A DNA stretch of 64,000 nt. Source: Aselliscus stoliczkanus (taxonomy: Eukaryota > Chordata > Mammalia > Chiroptera > Hipposideridae). The position numbers were made by a program, and so were the translations under genes. Of this stretch, positions 1-10,189 are shown piece by piece. The first letter of the stretch is position 1; each line of letters begins with the position of its first letter. Where the stretch lies: the NCBI GenBank assembly GCA_033961575.1, contig CM066727.1:155171434-155235433 (forward strand), written 5' to 3'. The notes beneath the pieces are model-generated. The model was not told the origin of the DNA. It made no database searches and saw nothing but the letters and a program-made list of their open reading frames with translations.

Positions 1-2160
1 TACATGGTGCAATTCTTCCTTAATTTGTCGTGCATGAGGAGGCCTGACTGAATTTAAAGCAGAGAGAGAGCAGTTCTTGAACACCTAAGAAGGGCACAGT
101 ATTATCTCAGGGACCTTCCAGGAGCAATGGTCAGCTCTGTAACATGGGGTAGTAAAACAGCTTCAGATCTCTTAGAACAACAACCTTAGTACTTTTCCCC
201 TGGCCTTGCTCCGGAGGGTTGGAGGACGGGGCTATTGGTTTGTGCCTGGCTTGGTGCTTATAGTTTTCCCAGAGCTGAGATTATATCTGCTCCCAGCAAC
301 TCTCATATTACCAGGCACATACAAGCCATGGATAGATCTGCACAGGCAGTGCCTTTACCCTTTCATCCTCATTTGAGTCTCCCCTGCTTCCCTCCGTGGC
401 CACCAGGGGAAAAGATCTTTGGTCTTCTATGACTCTTTGCCCACCCTCCCCTGCCCTCTTGGAGGGCACAGGCCAGCTGAGCCTCCTCTGCAGGTTTCTG
501 CAGCATGACCAGTCCAAGCAGTCCTTGCTGTAGGAAGGATCTCATTATTTTAAGATCAGTGCCAAAGATGGAAGGGGGCTGTGGAGAGGGACTTGGGTTC
601 TTGAGCTGATCCACCCAGCCAGCTGCAAGATGCCTCCTGCTCCCGCTTCATGGACTGTGTCTGTGACATGGGGCTGTTTGGAGGGCTGAGCCCCCACTTA
701 CCCTGTGATGTCTGTGCGTGTTGCAGAAATGGCAGAGATGCTCAGAGTAGTGGTCGGACTGCTTTGGAGTTCTTTGGGGAGTGGGGTGTACGGGCTCAAG
801 ATCAGAGGCCATGGCTCTCAGCCAGGACTACCACTAGGCCTGAGGAGGGGGGCTTGGGACACACATCTGGGGTCTTTCCTTACCTTCTCCCCAAACCCAT
901 GTCCGGCTGACCCTTTTCTTCAATATGCTCCCCAGACACAGCAGATCCGGAGCCAGGGCCTTTGTTTCCTCACTGCCCAGTGGCCCTGGCACCTGCATCC
1001 TTCGCTCTATGTGAGGGGAGTCCTTCTCCCTGGCCTCAGTTTCCCAGCCTATGCTGATGCATTAATAACACATCATCGTTGGGGTGTGGCACCTGCTCGA
1101 TAATTACCATTTTCCCAGCTCTGGGAGCTACGCAGATGAAAGAGGCCTGGGGAGGCCAGGCTGTTATTAAGGTGAATTATCATTGCCATTATTACTGATT
1201 TCTAAAAATCCAGCAGCCACTGAGAAGAGCCCAGTCAGGCATAGCTCCTTGAACCTTATGCTGGTCCTTGAACTCGGAATTCTCAAGTCTGCAATAAGCT
1301 TTTTTATTATTATTTTTTTAACGTATAGATATTTTAAAAGGAGAAACAACCCCATTCTGCTGCTCATGCTGTGCCTGCAAGGCTTGGGTGGTGGGTGCTG
1401 CTTGGGACATTGGTCTACAGTTCTCACTGTTGCAGGGCTTGACATTGTCCCTCCCTGAAGACCCTTTGGGTGAGGGAATAATGAGGCTTTTCCTAGACAG
1501 GACTGTAAGTGATCATGGAACTGCCGGGGTGTGGCCCTAGGGTTCTCAGCAGCTGTATTTCTCGGGCTGATTCACTTCACCCCCAGCTGGCTTGATGTGG
1601 GGGCTATAATTGACCCTTCTATGTGAGGATCTGTTGAGACACCCCCAGAACCTGCCCACAGGAGCCCCAGGCACATCCAGGAGCCACTTACCCCACCTTA
1701 ACCCCACCTGCCTAATACTCTCACCTTACCTAATCTCCCACCTCTGCCTTTGCCCTTGGCTGGACTTTACCCCCCTTCCCAAGGACCTAGAAAGAACCCA
1801 GCTCTTACCCAGGTAGAAGTAGCCCTGACCACCCTGTGAATAGTTTAGGGCCACACTGCAGTGTGGGGGTGGAAGGGCCTCTCCCCTAGCCCAGGGAGAA
1901 ATTTCTGGGAAGAAAGGGACTGGAGACACTGGCGTCCCTTGGCCAGAGTCTCCCACTTATCTGGCCAGACCTCCTCACCTCTCCGTTGTTCCAGGGATCT
2001 GGTCCCTACTTCCTGAAGTAAAAGTTGTATATTATTTTTTCACTAGATTTTTTTTTTTTACCTAGTCCAAAAATCAAAATAATACAAAAAGGCATACGTT
2101 GAGAAATCTCGCTCCTACCTTCCACTCCCTTATCCCTCCAGAAATAATCACTTATTGGTG
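1..2160. other. Upstream or 5'-intronic DNA of NCKAP5L, no gene seen
   Basis: No conserved reading frame, RNA gene or clear repeat was recognised. Short open frames here lack family similarity. In human the NCKAP5L leader intron is long, so this may be intronic. Confidence 0.6.
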
Positions 2161-2566
2161 TTTTTTTTTTTTAAAGATTTTATTGGGGAACTGGGGGAGG
2201 GGAACAGCATTGGGGAATCAGGGAAGGGGAACAGACAAGTTGCTGTCCTTTTGTTCTTCAGTCTAGTTGCGGAGGACCTAGCTTCACTGGCCCATGTTGG
2301 TATCATCATTGTGTTCTTCCCGGATGAGGCAGATCGGTCGTGGCTATTGGCAGCTCACGCTGGCTGCCGGCCACTCACTGTAGCCTATGGCAGCCCACTG
2401 CAGCAGGGGCTGCAGCCTACACCGTCACCGGGGCTCGCACAGCCCAGCTCCAGGTGGAGCTGTTGTTAGCTGTGGAGGGCAGTGTCACTGGCCCTCATGT
2501 GGATCCGAACCGGGGCCACTGGCATCCCAAAACCAACTCTTAACCAATGCGCCACTTGGCCGGCCC
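2161..2566 (-). mobile_element. Long composite SINE (tRNA head, GC-rich middle, Rhin-like tail)
   Basis: Read on the minus strand it runs gggccggccaagtggcgc head, 'cactgccctc' junction, a GC-rich middle and the tail ending ttccccaataaaatcttt plus poly(A). Nearly full length. Flanking ttattggt/ttattagt may be a degenerate target duplication. Confidence 0.85.
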
Positions 2567-2866
2567 ATTTATTAGTTTCTTACATGTCCCTCAAGAGTTT
2601 CTTTACACAAAAACAAATATACATATGTATTTTTTTTCCCCCTCTTACCCAAAAGGCAGCATATAGCATATACTGTCTTCATCTGTCACCTTATCTACTG
2701 GCAATATCTGGGTGTCAGTTTCTGACCTTTACTACCACCAACCCTAGGGCCCCCCAGTTGACCCCAGACTATGAGCAGTGATCATTTATCTTCATATACT
2801 GAATTTCATTCAGATGCCAGGGTTAGACCAGAAGCGCCCTCTGATGAATTCTCCAGCTACGGTCAG

Positions 2867-2960
2867 CACATTCATTCAGCCAGCACTTGCTGTGTGCCAG
2901 GTGCTGTGCTAGACTCTGGAGGTAAAATAGTTCTAAAAACAGCCCACATTAACTAAATAA
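2867..2960 (-). mobile_element. L2 LINE 3'-end relic
   Basis: 'cattcattcagccagcactt' then gtgtgccaggtgctgtgcta is the usual inverted L2 end. Confidence 0.6.
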
Positions 2961-4296
2961 TTCAATAGTCGTGGAATTACAGCAGTGGTGAAGACTCCAA
3001 AGAAAGGACATGGACTTTAAGAGCAAGAAATCAGAGGACCTGGACCACCTTGGTCAGGGGTGGGGATGTGGAGCGAGGCAGGAGTCGAGAGCCAGGACTG
3101 CAGATATGGCACCGTGTGCCCTGGACAACTGGGTTTCTCAACCTCACTGCAGTGGCTTCTCTTCCCCCTCCCCCAGTATGTGCCCCGTGGGTTTTATTGT
3201 GTCCCAGACAAGAAACCCCCTTCTTCGCCAGATGGTGTTGATAATGCCTCTTGCCCACCTCTACCCCAGCCTTGTCTTTCCCCAGCTCTCGCCTGCAGTC
3301 TCCTAAAGCTGGAGCCTTCCTCTACACTGTAGGCAGAGGGGAAGTTCGGGGGTGTTTGCTTCTTACTTCCTCTGTAGACGGCACCTCACTTCCTGTCCCT
3401 GGGGCTAGCAGAAGGCTAAAGCTCTTGGATTTGCTGTCCCTTCCTTTCTACCACCTCCCCACACCCACTTTCCTGGGAAGCCTGTGGGCCCTGTAGGAGG
3501 AAGGCAATCTCAAAGCCAGTGGTGTCTCCCCAAAGGCCCTGCTAAGCTCCTTACCCCCCTACTCCATGCAAGGGGACCTGTCTTTTCAGCTGCAATTCCT
3601 TTCCAGACATGATTTCGTCCTTTTCTTCTATGCCCTGCAGGGAGAGAGGAATCAGAGAGGGCTCACCCCATTTTACAGATAGGAAAACTTGAGTCCTAGA
3701 GGGTTTCTAGGCTTCACCTAGGGTCATGCAGTATGGCAGAATCCAGGAAGCCTGCCCCCATTTGTGGACATAAACCAGAGCAAAGCACATTGGAGGCTTG
3801 TGGACCATTTTCTCCTCCCAGAGCAGAGCTGGCAGCCTTGGAGGTCACCTCTGGGCTCTGGCCAAATGGTGACCCTGAGTCAACACTGGAACTGCCTGGC
3901 TGCATAAGGCGCTTGGCCAGCCGGAGCCTGTTCCCTTTGAAGAAAGATGCCAGGATATGAAGCTTGAGGGAGTGAACACTGCGGGGCTGAGCATGGCGGA
4001 CCGGGGGACATATGCCCAGCTCAGCTGGGTCTGCAGGCACAGCATGAGAGCCAACAGGCTGTGCAGACTCCCAGGCCCCTTTTTCTCTTGGATCTGAGAG
4101 CAGGTAGCTGATGTTCCAGTAGTCAGCTCTGCTATTGCTTTCAGGGACCTCGGCCTTGGGTCCTCCTGTGGGGCCCACTTACGTCTCTGGTTACGCCCAG
4201 GATATTGAAAAACTGCTGACTCTCCTATTCAATCAGGGGATAGGAGAGGAGTTGTAACTGGCATGGGCCAAGGGACCAGGAAACACTCACCTTCAA

Positions 4297-4862
4297 ATGC
4301 CCTTTGATCCAGCTGCACTAATCTGCTTCCATATACATCCAGAGATTTGTGCCTCCTTACTTCTGTTTATGCCCTTCCTTCTGCCTGGAATGACCCCTTC
4401 CCTTTTCCTTGTATCTAAACCCTATGCATCTATAAAGGCTCCGTTCGGCCGGCCAAGTGGTGCGGTGGTTAAGCGCTGGTTTGGGAAGCCAGCGGCCCCG
4501 GTTCGGTCCCACATATGAGGGCCAGTGACACTGCCCTCAAAAAATAAACAAACAAACAAACAAACAAAAAAAAAATATATATATATATATAAAGGCTCCA
4601 TTCACTTGATGCCTTAAATTCGGAAAAACCCCTCCAGCTCCAGCTTAATATTTCTCTCCTGATTTTTAAAGTCCTACAAGCCTTCTCATGTGAAAACTTC
4701 CTTCACAGTACCTCACCTATTTACCTGCATGGCTTATGTTCCCTAATGACTGAAAACTCCAAGAAGTATGAGAGCTCACCCATCTCTGAACTGCCCCCTA
4801 GTACCCAACATGTGCCTCATACTGAGTGATCTGTCCAGAAGTATCTGTAGAATGAATAAATT
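4297..4862 (+). mobile_element. L2 LINE relic split by a SINE
   Basis: 'cttccttctgcctggaatga' and the closing gtagaatgaataaa are typical of an L2 3' end. The short SINE at 4447-4587 interrupts it. Confidence 0.6.
4447..4587 (+). mobile_element. Short tRNA-derived SINE (type A)
   Basis: Head ggccggccaagtggtgcggt with A- and B-box-like segments (ggttcggtccc), ending cactgccctc plus an A-rich (aaac)n/(ta)n tail. Flanked by a 16-bp target duplication, tataaaggctccgttc at 4431 and tataaaggctccattc at 4588. Inserted in an L2 relic. Confidence 0.92.
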
Positions 4863-6416
4863 AGTCCCATTTGCCAGAGGGAGTCACTAAGGCCTAGGAA
4901 TGGGTTGAGAGCTTGGAAAAAAAGTTGGAAAAGGTCATATCAATGTCAGGGACAAATCTGAAAATGTCCCTTGTTCACGTCTCAGCATGGTTTTTCATAT
5001 GAACTCTCAGAGCCATTTGGGTGGAGAATAGTTGGGGATCCTTTGGGGACTCTGATGAACCCATTATACCTTCTTATCTGTCCCTTCTTTCTGATCTTTT
5101 TCTGTCTGGAATAAAAGATCATCAGGTTCAGGGCCTCACTGACAGGAGCAGTGCACTGGCGGAGAGTATGGGGGGAAGTATAGAAATATAGGCAGGGCCC
5201 CTCCTCAGGGAGCCTCACTCACTTCTAACAGCACAGCAAGTCCCCTCTTCCTCAAGGGGAGTACTAGAAAACAGGACACATTACCTTTTGAAATACTGAT
5301 CCTGCAGGAGGTACTTTAAGAAGAGAGATCAATGTGGGCTGTGTCAGTCCAGGACAGCTTTGCAGAAGAACTGCTCTGGGGCCAGACCAGGGCAGGGCTT
5401 CCAGGGTCGTGTTGAGGGCTTTGGTCTATCCCCAGCACAGTAGGAAAAGTGATTGTGGCAGGGAAAGTACAAAATAAGCCCTGGAACATCTCGTGGTGCC
5501 AGAAAGTAAGAAAATGTTAAAAGAGAAATAAAATTTTTAACTGGAGACATGTTGAAAGGACATAGGAGCTAACCTGAAAGACTTCTCAATGGCCAAAGCT
5601 GGAATTTAAGCAATGAAATACTTGATGATAATATTGGATTATAACCCAAAGAATAAAATAAATATCCACGAGTCCCTACTAATATAAATAACATAATTAA
5701 GTAAATAAAGGGGAGTGAAGGGACAGATCTTCTCTATAGAATATTTCCAGTTAATAAGTGTACAAGGAATGAGGGGAATCGAAACTTATCATTAGAACAT
5801 CATAGTAATTGTTGGCAAGCAAGATCCATTAATGAATCCTAAAATTAGTGGATGAAAATTTAAGCAGAAACAGGATATTTGCATGGTAGCAAAATATTGC
5901 ACTCCAAAATATTTATTAATTACAAAAGGAAAAATAGTAACTTTATGGGGGAGAAACCCATTCGTAGACACCACTGAGCCAAGTCACCAAGATTGACTTC
6001 ATTGGTAATAAGCCATCTCAACATCACATGTATGTATCCCCTGATACGATGCAGTAGAAGAGCACACCACCCCTGGTATTCTTTCCAAAAATTCATAACT
6101 TCAAACTAATTGGAGAGAACATCACACAAACCCAAATTAGGGAACATTCTCCAAAATACTGACCAGTTCCCTTCCAAAGTGTCAAGATCATGAAAGACAG
6201 AGACTGGGAACTGTTGTTAATTGTAGGGGACCAAAGAGACATGGTGATTAAGTTCCATGTGGGATTATGGATTGGATCTTGGGATAGAATATCAGTAGAA
6301 AAACTTGGAAGATGTGAATAAAGTCCGTAGTTTCATTTTCTAAATTTTTTTTTGCAAAAGCAAGATGTAGAACATTGAGAACATGCTGCCATGTCTTTTT
6401 AAAAAATAAAATACAT

Positions 6417-6536
6417 GGCCGGCCGAGTGGCGTGGTGGTTAAGCGCTGGCTTGGGAAGCCAACGGCCCCAGTTCGGTCCCACATATGAGGGCCAGTGACA
6501 CTGCCCTCAAAAAAAAGAAAAAGAAAAAGAAAACCA
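6417..6536 (+). mobile_element. Short type A SINE
   Basis: Complete type A head and B-box, cactgccctc end and (aaaaag)n tail. Confidence 0.88.
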
Positions 6537-6656
6537 CACACACACATGCACAAATAACACACACAGAAGTTGAGATGGAAAATGGCTGGTGGGGATGGCA
6601 GAGAGGAGATGTGTTAGACAAGGGAGAAGTCGTCCAGGAAGAAGTGGTCACTGTCA

Positions 6657-7148
6657 GGCTAGCCAAGTGGCTCAGTTGGTTAAGAGTTAGCTTAAGAGTG
6701 TGAGCTCGGAGCAACAGGGCCGCAACAGGGCCGCAGGTTCGATTCCCACATGGGCCAGTGATGCTGCGCCTGAGCCAAGCTGCCAGCAGGTGGCAGGATG
6801 GCTCAGTTGGTGAGAGCACGTGCTCCTAACAACAAGACTGCCTGTTTGATGGTGGGCTACACCCACCTGCAACTAAGACTGAACTCAGCACCTTGAGCTG
6901 AGCTGCCACCTGGATTGCTCAGTGGATAGAGCATGCGTTCTTAACAACAAGGCAGCTGGTTCCACTCCCACATGGGATGGTGGCTATGCTCACCTGCAAC
7001 TAAGATTGTAACACAGCTTGTAACCTTGAGCTTAGGGGCCATGAGCAGCTGACAGACAGCCAGATGGCGACTGGCGCCCTCCACAACAAAGATTGAAGAA
7101 CAACTTGGCTGGTCCCCTTCCCCAGTTCCCTAATTTAAAAAAGAAAAA
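6657..7148 (+). mobile_element. Trimeric tRNA-related SINE
   Basis: Three successive tRNA-like modules start near 6665, 6785 and 6912, each with a 'gctcagttggt'-type A box; the first also keeps the B box ggttcgattcc. They are followed by 'gccctccacaacaaagattgaagaac' and the ttccccagttcccta tail. One target duplication (gtcactgtca core, 6647-6656 and 7153-7162) flanks the whole unit, so it was inserted as one element. Confidence 0.82.
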
Positions 7149-7247
7149 AGCAGTCACTGTCAAGAAAGTGAAAAAACGACCCACAGAATGGGAGAAAATA
7201 TTCGCAAATCATATATGATAATGATTCAGAATATAGAAAGAATTCTT

Positions 7248-7743
7248 TTTTTTTTTTTAAAGATTTTATTGGGGAATTAGGGAAGGGGAACAGCGTTGGG
7301 GAATCGGGGAAGGAGAACAGACAAGTTGCTGTCCTTTTGTTCTTCAGTCTAGTTGTGGAGGATGTTGTTTCACTGGCCCATGTTGGTATCGTCATTGCGT
7401 TCTTTCTGGGTGAGGCAGATCGGTCGCCGGCCTCTGGATGGCCACTCACAGCGGCTCTTAGTAGCTCACACTGGCTGCCAGTCACTCACGGTGGCTGCCT
7501 GTCACTCACGCTGGCTGCCGGCCACTCACTGTAGCCTATGGCAGCCCACTGCAGCAGAGGCTGCAGCCTACACAGTCGCGGCCATCTTAGCTATAGAAGC
7601 AACCAGATGGAGCTGTCGTTCACCACCTTAGCTATAGAGGGCAGTGTCACTGGCCCTCATATGTGGGATCCGAACCTGGGCCCCGCTGCTCAGAGCTGGC
7701 GTCCCAAGCCAAGCTCCTAACCAACGCATCACTTAGCCGGCCC
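7248..7743 (-). mobile_element. Long composite SINE with expanded middle
   Basis: Same head, middle and tail as the copy at 2161, but with extra copies of a 'gctggctgccnntcactcac' unit at 7460-7530 and an extra cttagctatag block near 7585-7635. A 13-bp perfect target duplication agaaagaattctt is found at 7235 and 7744. Nested in the L1. Confidence 0.92.
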
Positions 7744-8204
7744 AGAAAGAATTCTTACAACTCAATAATAAAAAGACACATAACCCAATTTAAAAATGGG
7801 CAAAGGATCTGAATAGACATTTCTCCAGGGAAAATATACAGATGGCCAGTAAGCACATGAATAGATGCTCACCATCAGGGAAATAGAAATCAAAACCATA
7901 ATGAGATATCACTTCACACTTTAATTAGAGAGACTAGAGTCAGAAAATCAGACTAACAAGTGGTGAGGCTGTGGAGAAATTGGAACCCTCATACACTGTT
8001 GGTGGGGCTGTAAAATGGCGTATCCACTTTGGAATACAGTTGGATAGTCCTCAAAAAGTTAAACCTAAAGTTACCATATGACCCAGCAATTCCACTCCTA
8101 GGTTATGTACCCACGAGAAATGAAAACATACATCCACACAGAAACTTGTACTTGAATGCTCATAGCATTATTATTAATAATAGCAGTATCGTTCTGTATC
8201 TACT

Positions 8205-8311
8205 TTTTTTTTTTTTTGAGGGCAGTGTCACTGGCCCACATATGTGGGACCCGAACCGGGGCCGCTGGCTTCCCAAGCCAGTGCTTAACCACCAAGCCAC
8301 TCGGCCAGCCC
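8205..8311 (-). mobile_element. Short type A SINE
   Basis: Poly(T) then gagggcagtgtcactggccc through to ggccagccc. Target duplication ctgtatctacttt at 8194 and 8312. Nested in the L1. Confidence 0.92.
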
Positions 8312-8768
8312 CTGTATCTACTTTAATAAATAGTTATTCTTTTTTGCCAGTGGTTAAAAAAATAAAAATAAATAAAAATAATAATAACAGTATTATTAAT
8401 AATAACCAAAAAAATGGAAACAGCCCAAATGACCATCAACCAACTGATAAATGGATAAACAAATTGTGGCATGTCCATGCAATGGGATATCATTCGGCCA
8501 TAAAAAGGAAGTAAAAGAAGCCAGTCACAAAAGACTGCCTATTTTATGATTCCATTCATATGGAATGTCCAGAATAGGGAACTCTATAGGGACAGAAAGT
8601 TCGTGGTTGCCTGGAGTTGGGGGTGAGGGGGTGCTAACCAAAGGGTAATGAAAATGTTCTAGAATTGACTGTGGTCATGATTGCGTGTATCTGACTACAA
8701 ACCACTGAACTGTACACTTTAAGTGGGTAAGTTGTACGGGATGTGAACTATATCTCAAAACTTAACAA

Positions 8769-9499
8769 ACAAAGTCTAGGAGGAAGTGACCACCAGAGGC
8801 ACTTGTGCCTGAGAAGGCAACAGGGACTGAAAAATACTGTTTGGATCTAGGTAGTTACTGCTGAAGTTGGGCAGGCTGAGGAAGAAACGAGAAGGAGGAT
8901 GGCTTTTTTTTTTTTTTTTTCCTTCACAGTTTGGCTATGAAAGACAGAAGAGGGCAGATTCTGGAGAAACGTCAAGGGGGAATTATTTTTAAGATGAAAA
9001 ACACCCAAGAGGTTTTAATGGTGGATGGGAAAGACCCCTTCACAGAATAGATACTGAAGACATAAATGGGGAGGGTGTGGGACAGGGAGGACTGGTCTTG
9101 CCTGGGAAGAAGGCAGGCCCCTCTGCTGTAACAGGCTGTTGGTGAGGGCTAGGAAACAGGAGATTTGAGAGGGTTTTCCCTCTGCTGGCTTTAATCCTTT
9201 GGGGAAGTGAAGGGAAGTGATAAGCCAGAAGACTGAGAGAGGAGAGGGTGTGAAGCAGTCATTTCAGAGAATGAGAGAGCATCTCTAACAGCCCCGGTAG
9301 GAGTGCTGGGCAGGGCTGGCCACCTGGCAGAGGTGGCTTTCCTTTGGTGGGGAAAGAGTGAGAAATATTGTGAGCAAAAGCCTGGGGAACAGGAGTACAT
9401 GTCAGTTCTTGTCCTTTCCTACCCCCAGTTCTAGAATCTGGGGAACGAAGCAGTGACCTAGAATGCTCAAGTCAAGGAATCTTCTAGATTCCAGGGATC
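8769..9499. other. Non-coding DNA, nothing recognised
   Basis: Unique-looking sequence with a poly(T) run at about 8905-8920. No coding signal. Confidence 0.55.
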
Positions 9500-9507
9500 T
9501 TCTAGAA

Positions 9508-9685
9508 CTGTGCTGTTTAGCATAGTAGCCACTAACTGCAAGTGGCCATCAAAATTTTATATTAAGTTCCTCAGTTGGACGAGTCACATTTCAGGTGTTC
9601 AACAGCCACACGTGGTTAGTGGCTATTTGGACAGCACAGAATAAATATTTTCATCATCTCAAAAAGTTCTACTGGACAACACTGG
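9508..9685. mobile_element. MER5A-like hAT (Charlie) MITE
   Basis: Ends resemble cagtgctgtcc, and the inside has the familiar 'agccacacgtggttagtggc' and 'aaagttctactggacaacac'. Flanked by TTCTAGAA (9500-9507) on the left and TTCTGCAA (9686-9693) on the right, the hAT target type. Confidence 0.8.
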
Positions 9686-9693
9686 TTCTGCAA

Positions 9694-10181
9694 AAGTGAT
9701 TCTCAAACTATTTGGCTTGAGGACCCCTCTAAGCTCTTAAAAAAAGAGCTTTGGTTTATATGGGTTATATACCTACTGACGTTTACTGTCATATAAAGTA
9801 AAACTGGGAGTTTTAAACATTTATGGAATTCATTCACTTAAGAAAAAGTAATAATGCCATTATGTGTTAACATATTTTATGGAAAATATTGTAATTATGT
9901 ATTTTCCAAAACAGTGAAAAGAATGGCAGTGTTCTTCATTTTTATAAAATCTGTCACGTCTGACTGAAGAGAAGGCAGCTGGATTCTCATACCTACTTCT
10001 GTATTCAATCCGATGTAATAGCACAGAGCACTTAGTCTCCGGGAAATGCCACTGTATATTCATGAGAGATGAGAGTGAAAAGGGCAAGTAATGTCTTAGT
10101 AGTAGTATGAAAATAATTATGACCCCTGTAGACTCCTTGAAAGGGCCTCCGGGTCCTTGGACCACATTTTGAGAACCACTC
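9694..10181. mobile_element. Second hAT-type non-autonomous DNA transposon
   Basis: Inverted ends gtgattctcaaa at the left and ttttgagaaccac at the right; internal 'ggtttatatgggttatatac' and 'aaggcagctggattctcata' recall known mammalian hAT fossils. Flanked by TTCTGCAA (9686) and TTCTAGAA (10182). Family name not assigned. Confidence 0.75.
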
Positions 10182-10189
10182 TTCTAGAA

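Larger units (their letters stand above)
2567..6416. other. Non-coding DNA upstream of NCKAP5L
   Basis: Apart from the L2 relics and one SINE listed, there is a probable short MIR piece near 3655-3725 ('cattttacagataggaaaac'). Nothing else was recognised. Confidence 0.6.
7163..8768 (+). mobile_element. Old L1 LINE 3' part, interrupted by two SINEs
   Basis: The sequence matches the familiar L1M ORF2 end and 3'UTR: 'aaaatgggcaaaggatctga', 'tggtgaggctgtggagaaat', 'ccatatgacccagcaattcc' and 'aagccagtcacaaaagactg'. No long reading frame remains. A long composite SINE (7248-7743) and a short SINE (8205-8311) are nested in it. Confidence 0.85.

Noticed and set aside
2155..2575. Short open frames within this and the other SINE copies as small proteins
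   Set aside because: They repeat in every SINE copy in all orientations and simply translate the tRNA-derived or GC-rich SINE parts.
4447..4520. SINE heads as functional tRNA genes
   Set aside because: They keep A/B-box-like promoter parts but the cloverleaf is degenerate, the head is repeated across the window, and it is followed by SINE sequence rather than a Pol III stop.
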